A stretch of DNA of 64,000 nt from JADJGC01 sp964617645 (GTDB taxonomy: Bacteria; Zixibacteria; MSB-5A5; CAIYYT01). The translations under genes and the position numbers were made by a program. The stretch's first letter is position 1. Every line of letters begins with the position of its first letter. This document shows positions 61,027-64,000 of this stretch, piece by piece. The notes under the pieces are model-generated. The model did no database searches. It worked only from the letters and a program-made list of their open reading frames with translations, and had not been told where the DNA came from. The DNA lies in NCBI GenBank assembly GCA_964617645.1, contig CAZTYE010000002.1:372001-436000 (forward strand), written 5' to 3'.

Positions 61027-61059
61027 AGTTCATGACTTGGCGGGAATTGCGGATCGCGT

Positions 61060-61767
61060 TTGAGCGCGCTACTATTCGACGAAATCGGAAGTGACGGCTC
61101 GACTAATATGGCAATCACCTGGCGGAAACTCTGGCGCTTCGCCTGTGACAAATCTTGGCGCGCCTGCCTGCGCGTCGTCTATATCTTCAGCCCGGCGCAG
61201 TATTGGAACCTGCGCGGGCGCGAAATCCATGCGACATGGTTCGACGATCATGCCGACTATCGAATCATGAAATCGACTATCGAACACGTCGGCGCCCGAT
61301 CTTGCCTCGAGATCGGTTGTAACGGCGGACGCTTCTCTCGCTTCCTGATCAGGGATCTCGATCACTTGGAGTGTCAGGACATTTCACAGCGTGCGCTCAA
61401 GCTCTGTGCCGCCAACTTGCCGCCGGAGTTCACAGCCCGCGCGACTCTTCGGCGCGGCGGCCTGATCGAACTCTACGGCCGGCAGACCCATCCGCAGTAC
61501 GACCTCGTAATCAGTAATCGCGTCCTGTCGGCCATTCCGCCCAAGGCTATCGCCGCCAATCTTGCGGCGCTGGCCAATGTAAGTCGCGCCCTGCTGATCA
61601 ACGAGATCTTGCCCGGTGAGCCGGGCGCAACCTATTACTGGTTTGCGCACGACTATGACGCCCTGCTTGCGCCCCTCAATTTTCGTATGACTGACGAGAT
61701 CGTCTCCAATTCCGCGCCCTTTATCCAGCGATTTCGACTTTACGAACGCTTTGGAAAGTCGCTGTGA
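61060..61767 (+). CDS. Class I SAM-dependent methyltransferase
   Basis: 235 residues from a TTG; an ATG at 61108 would give 219 residues and still keep the domain. SAM motif I 'CLEIGCNGGRFSRFL' (about 85-99), acidic end of beta-2 'ECQDISQRAL' and motif 'YDLVISNRVLSAIP'. Probably methylates a sugar or lipid intermediate of the neighbouring glycan pathway. Overlaps the flippase gene by 4 bases (GTGA). Confidence 0.82.
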   Translation: MSALLFDEIGSDGSTNMAITWRKLWRFACDKSWRACLRVVYIFSPAQYWNLRGREIHATWFDDHADYRIMKSTIEHVGARSCLEIGCNGGRFSRFLIRDLDHLECQDISQRALKLCAANLPPEFTARATLRRGGLIELYGRQTHPQYDLVISNRVLSAIPPKAIAANLAALANVSRALLINEILPGEPGATYYWFAHDYDALLAPLNFRMTDEIVSNSAPFIQRFRLYERFGKSL

Positions 61768-63041
61768 GCATCCTGCCGGAAATTCGCGGCTGGATTCGTG
61801 ACGCCGCCACCAAGGGATTTTTCCATCTCTATGCCGCCAATTTGCTGGTGAATTTCATCGCCTTTGGCGCGCAATTGTTGGTGGTCAGATTCCTCAGCCC
61901 GGAAGAAATCGGCCACCTCAAGACGATTCAGTCCTTCATCGGTCTGGCCGCAATCGTGGCGGGATGCGGAATCAACACGGCGATTCTCAAACTTTGCGCC
62001 GAACCGCGTCCTGAATCGGAGAAGGCCGGTCTGCTGCGCTACTCTTTGCTGACGTCAATTGTTCCTGTAACCGCGACCCTGGTGATTCTCGTTGCCGCCT
62101 CAGGCTACGGTTGGTTTTCACCGATTGCCGCTGTCAACCGGTGGTTGCCGTACTATGCGCTTGTCATCCCCGGAACGATCGCGACCGCGATTGTGACCGC
62201 CTATCTGCAGGCCCACCGCGAAATCAAATTGATGGCCGCTATTCAGAGTTTGAGTCGCCTGGCCGTCGCTCTGGCGTTGGTTGCTCTCACCGCGAAATTC
62301 CTGGTTCCCGGCTATATCGCTGCCGTCATCGGCGTCACCACTCTGGCGGCGCTGCCGTTGCTTTGGCTGGTACGCCGCCAACTTCTCGATTCGCGCCGCG
62401 TCGAGATCCCCAAAGAGCCGCTGACTTCGCTGGCATTGTACAGTCTGGCCGCAAACCTGACCGGAGCCTTGATCGGCTATCTTGATATCCTGTTGCTTAA
62501 CTACCTCGCCGCCGACCGCGTCAGCCTTGGATACTATTCCATTGCGACGATTTTCATCCTCGGCCTCAGCCAGATCACTTCGACGATCCAGACGATTGCA
62601 ACACCGTATTTCTCGCAATACTCATCTGACGCTGAAAATTTTCGGCGCGTTTTCTGGCGCTATCAAAGCCGCCTGATAATCTTGTCAGTCGTCGTCGCCG
62701 TGACCGCAATACTTCTCGTGCCGCCGTTGATCGTTTGGCTGTACGGCGAGTCTTACGCTCCGGCCGGCGACTACTTCCGCATTCTCGCCCTGCGCTACCT
62801 CATCTGGAGCAGCTACGCTCTGATTGGTGTTGCCTTGTTGGGTTTGGGTCTGGTGCGCTACAGTCTTTATGCAGTGCTCGTGTCGTTGGTCGCCACGGCG
62901 ACCGCATCATGGATATTGATTAATGATTACCAGTTCACCGGCGCCGCCTGGGCGCAAGTTATCGGCGCGACGGTAACTCTGGTTACCGTCGCCTTTCTGA
63001 TGCGCAAAGCCTTGAGAAAGCGCTTCACCGAGTCGCGCTAA
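61764..63041 (+). CDS. Oligosaccharide flippase (MOP superfamily, Wzx-like)
   Basis: 425 residues with about 12 TM helices. 'FLSPEEIGHLKTIQSFIGLAAIVAGCGINTAI' in the first two helices is typical of polysaccharide-export MATE-like flippases. Moves lipid-linked glycans across the inner membrane. GTG start overlapping the methyltransferase stop. Its 3' end overlaps the convergent VOC gene by 4 bases, and no terminator is seen. Confidence 0.88.
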   Translation: MSILPEIRGWIRDAATKGFFHLYAANLLVNFIAFGAQLLVVRFLSPEEIGHLKTIQSFIGLAAIVAGCGINTAILKLCAEPRPESEKAGLLRYSLLTSIVPVTATLVILVAASGYGWFSPIAAVNRWLPYYALVIPGTIATAIVTAYLQAHREIKLMAAIQSLSRLAVALALVALTAKFLVPGYIAAVIGVTTLAALPLLWLVRRQLLDSRRVEIPKEPLTSLALYSLAANLTGALIGYLDILLLNYLAADRVSLGYYSIATIFILGLSQITSTIQTIATPYFSQYSSDAENFRRVFWRYQSRLIILSVVVAVTAILLVPPLIVWLYGESYAPAGDYFRILALRYLIWSSYALIGVALLGLGLVRYSLYAVLVSLVATATASWILINDYQFTGAAWAQVIGATVTLVTVAFLMRKALRKRFTESR

Positions 63042-63406
63042 CGCGCATTGGCGTCGGATTGCATGATCCCATGCACGTTTCCCTCGGTGTCCTTGAAGTA
63101 CGCGAGCCACCCAACCCCGGGAATCGCCATCTTCGGCACGCAAATCACTCCGCCGTGAACCTTGACCTTCTCGATGTACTCATCGATTGCCGGCACTTCG
63201 ATCGTATTGTAGACCGCTCCGGCCGGGTCGAGCCGCTTCATCATGCCACCGTCAATGCCGGGCGACTTCGGATCGCCGGTGGAGATCAGCCAGTATTCCT
63301 GCGGGCCATCCCACTTTTGGAAAGTCCAGCCGAAGACATCCCCGAAGAACTTGCTTGCCCGCTGCAAATCGTCTACGTGAATCTCGAAATGAATGACGCG
63401 ATTCAT
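63038..63406 (-). CDS. VOC-superfamily protein (glyoxalase/bleomycin-resistance fold)
   Basis: 122 residues from the ATG at 63404-63406, with AGGAGG 7 bases upstream. Two beta-alpha-beta-beta-beta modules: 'HFEIHVDDLQRASKFFGDVFGW' and 'VPAIDEYIEKVKVHGG...GWLAYFKDTEGNVHGI'. The first His and the Glu pairs are the usual metal ligands. Substrate unknown. Confidence 0.88.
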   Translation of the reverse strand: MNRVIHFEIHVDDLQRASKFFGDVFGWTFQKWDGPQEYWLISTGDPKSPGIDGGMMKRLDPAGAVYNTIEVPAIDEYIEKVKVHGGVICVPKMAIPGVGWLAYFKDTEGNVHGIMQSDANAR

Positions 63407-63661
63407 CGCCAATCCTCCTGTTGAATTATCCTGATTCTCGGTTTCGATATCAAAGTAACGGTACGTGATTATGCGCGGCGGTCAATCACATCTTGGCACC
63501 GAGCAACCTGCTGTGTCATTCCACAGCGCGATCCTCATCTGTGCGACTGCGCATCAATTATAGTCGCAGCGGTTTCATAATTCGACGAAAATGACCGCCG
63601 TATGGTTTGATGAATCGCACACTGCCACAGCGACGGAGTTCGTCAATAGTTGCAGCGCCCA
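63407..63661. other. Gap with no supportable gene
   Basis: Between the divergent VOC gene and the promoter at 63662. It contains an inverted repeat GCGACT...AGTCGC (63542-63568) and AT-rich patches; no frame with coding character. Confidence 0.4.
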
Positions 63662-63691
63662 TTGAACTCTTGCATTGTTCTTGCGTACAAT
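63662..63691 (+). promoter_or_regulatory. Predicted promoter of the last gene
   Basis: TTGAAC (63662-63667), 18-base spacer, TACAAT (63686-63691). Start of transcription near 63698, about 20 bases before the start codon. Confidence 0.6.
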
Positions 63692-63716
63692 TGCCAAACA
63701 AATTGCGAGGTTGGCC

Positions 63717-64000
63717 ATGATGAAAAGCCTTTGGATGATACTCGGTCTCGGCGTAGCTTGTGTGATGATGAGTCCACTCGAAGCCGCAAACCCTTCGGAA
63801 GCCGCCCTCTCCATGGTGAAGACCGAGCGCGCTTTCGCGCAGATGGCGCTGGATTCGGGCATGACACCGGCGTTTTTGCAGTACCTGCACGATGACGCCG
63901 TCGTCTTTCGTCCCGGACCAACCAATGGGAAGGCGTGGTACACAGAAAATCGCTCGGGCAGCAAGGCCGAGCTTCGCTGGCGACCGATTTTTGCCGAAAT
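63717..64000 (+). CDS. Secreted SnoaL/DUF4440-like protein (partial, 5' end only)
   Basis: 94 codons visible, open to the right edge. The ATG (either of two in tandem) has GAGG 8 bases upstream. Signal peptide (about 1-23, LEA-A). The mature start 'AALSMVKTERAFAQMALDSG' then 'FLQYLHDDAVVFRPGP' resembles the NTF2-like DUF4440/SnoaL family, in which the first helix and the 'DDAVV' strand form the pocket. Ligand unknown. Confidence 0.75.
   Translation, partial: MMKSLWMILGLGVACVMMSPLEAANPSEAALSMVKTERAFAQMALDSGMTPAFLQYLHDDAVVFRPGPTNGKAWYTENRSGSKAELRWRPIFAE

Overview
The window (about 56% GC by eye) reads as a chromosomal segment of an uncultured, Gram-negative, anaerobic or redox-versatile bacterium of the FCB group. 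My best guess is candidate phylum Zixibacteria. Pointers are a dockerin-like C-terminal tail on a secreted peptidase, a FlgD/type-IX-like sorting tail on a subtilase, a GWxTD lipoprotein, ferredoxin-dependent 2-oxoglutarate metabolism and many c-type haem motifs. The phylum call is inference. No tRNA, rRNA, transposase, integrase or CRISPR array was seen. One SRP RNA gene is present with its promoter.

Layout. (1) 1-8995, minus strand: a run of ten co-oriented membrane-protein genes that is a four-gene cassette (here called D-A-B-C) repeated in tandem, two complete copies plus D and part of A of a third that runs off the left edge. D is signal peptide + fibronectin-III-like domain + TM + conserved domain + TM; A and C are multi-TM; B has a conserved soluble domain between TM helices. 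I cannot assign a function; this is the best candidate for an undescribed system. (2) 9312-13010: a secreted subtilase and a beta-propeller lipoprotein. (3) 13182-24743: an almost gapless minus-strand energy-metabolism block: cyclic-2,3-diphosphoglycerate-synthetase-like GTPase, carbamate kinase, CCA-adding enzyme, succinyl-CoA synthetase (sucC, sucD with a histone-H1-like tail), 2-oxoglutarate:ferredoxin oxidoreductase (korDABC), Ndk, a LarA-type racemase and malate dehydrogenase. Together Kor + Suc + Ndk + Mdh interconvert 2-oxoglutarate, succinyl-CoA and succinate, equilibrate NTPs and link malate to oxaloacetate. (4) 25024-49268: mixed housekeeping and envelope genes (aldehyde dehydrogenase, two unknown lipoproteins, gcvT, comB, a degenerate peptidase-MA/TPR protein, a BatA/vWA protein, ABC-F, flavoprotein, M1 peptidase, GWxTD protein, mscL, nadE, ridA, a small nuclease-like protein, a vWA protein, and a small membrane gene interrupted by an in-frame TGA).

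(5) 49305-51543: ybaB, dnaX and ffs, with a good sigma-70-type promoter for ffs. (6) 51599-52226: a 32-bp tandem repeat array interleaved with two copies of a roughly 130-bp hairpin MITE-like element; other copies lie at 42159 and 58763. (7) 52395-58009: an apparent extracellular electron-transfer route: inner-membrane seven-haem NapC/ImcH-like cytochrome, periplasmic MtrA/DmsE-like ten-haem cytochrome, outer-membrane barrel and a six-haem lipoprotein. A regulatory region lies inside the locus (promoter plus two TGTGA-N6-TCAC palindromes) and a strong terminator follows it. (8) 58010-59360: gene-free, packed with dispersed palindromic repeats. (9) 59361-64000: CoA-binding protein, a glycosyltransferase-methyltransferase-flippase trio for surface glycans, a VOC protein and the start of a secreted SnoaL/DUF4440-like protein.
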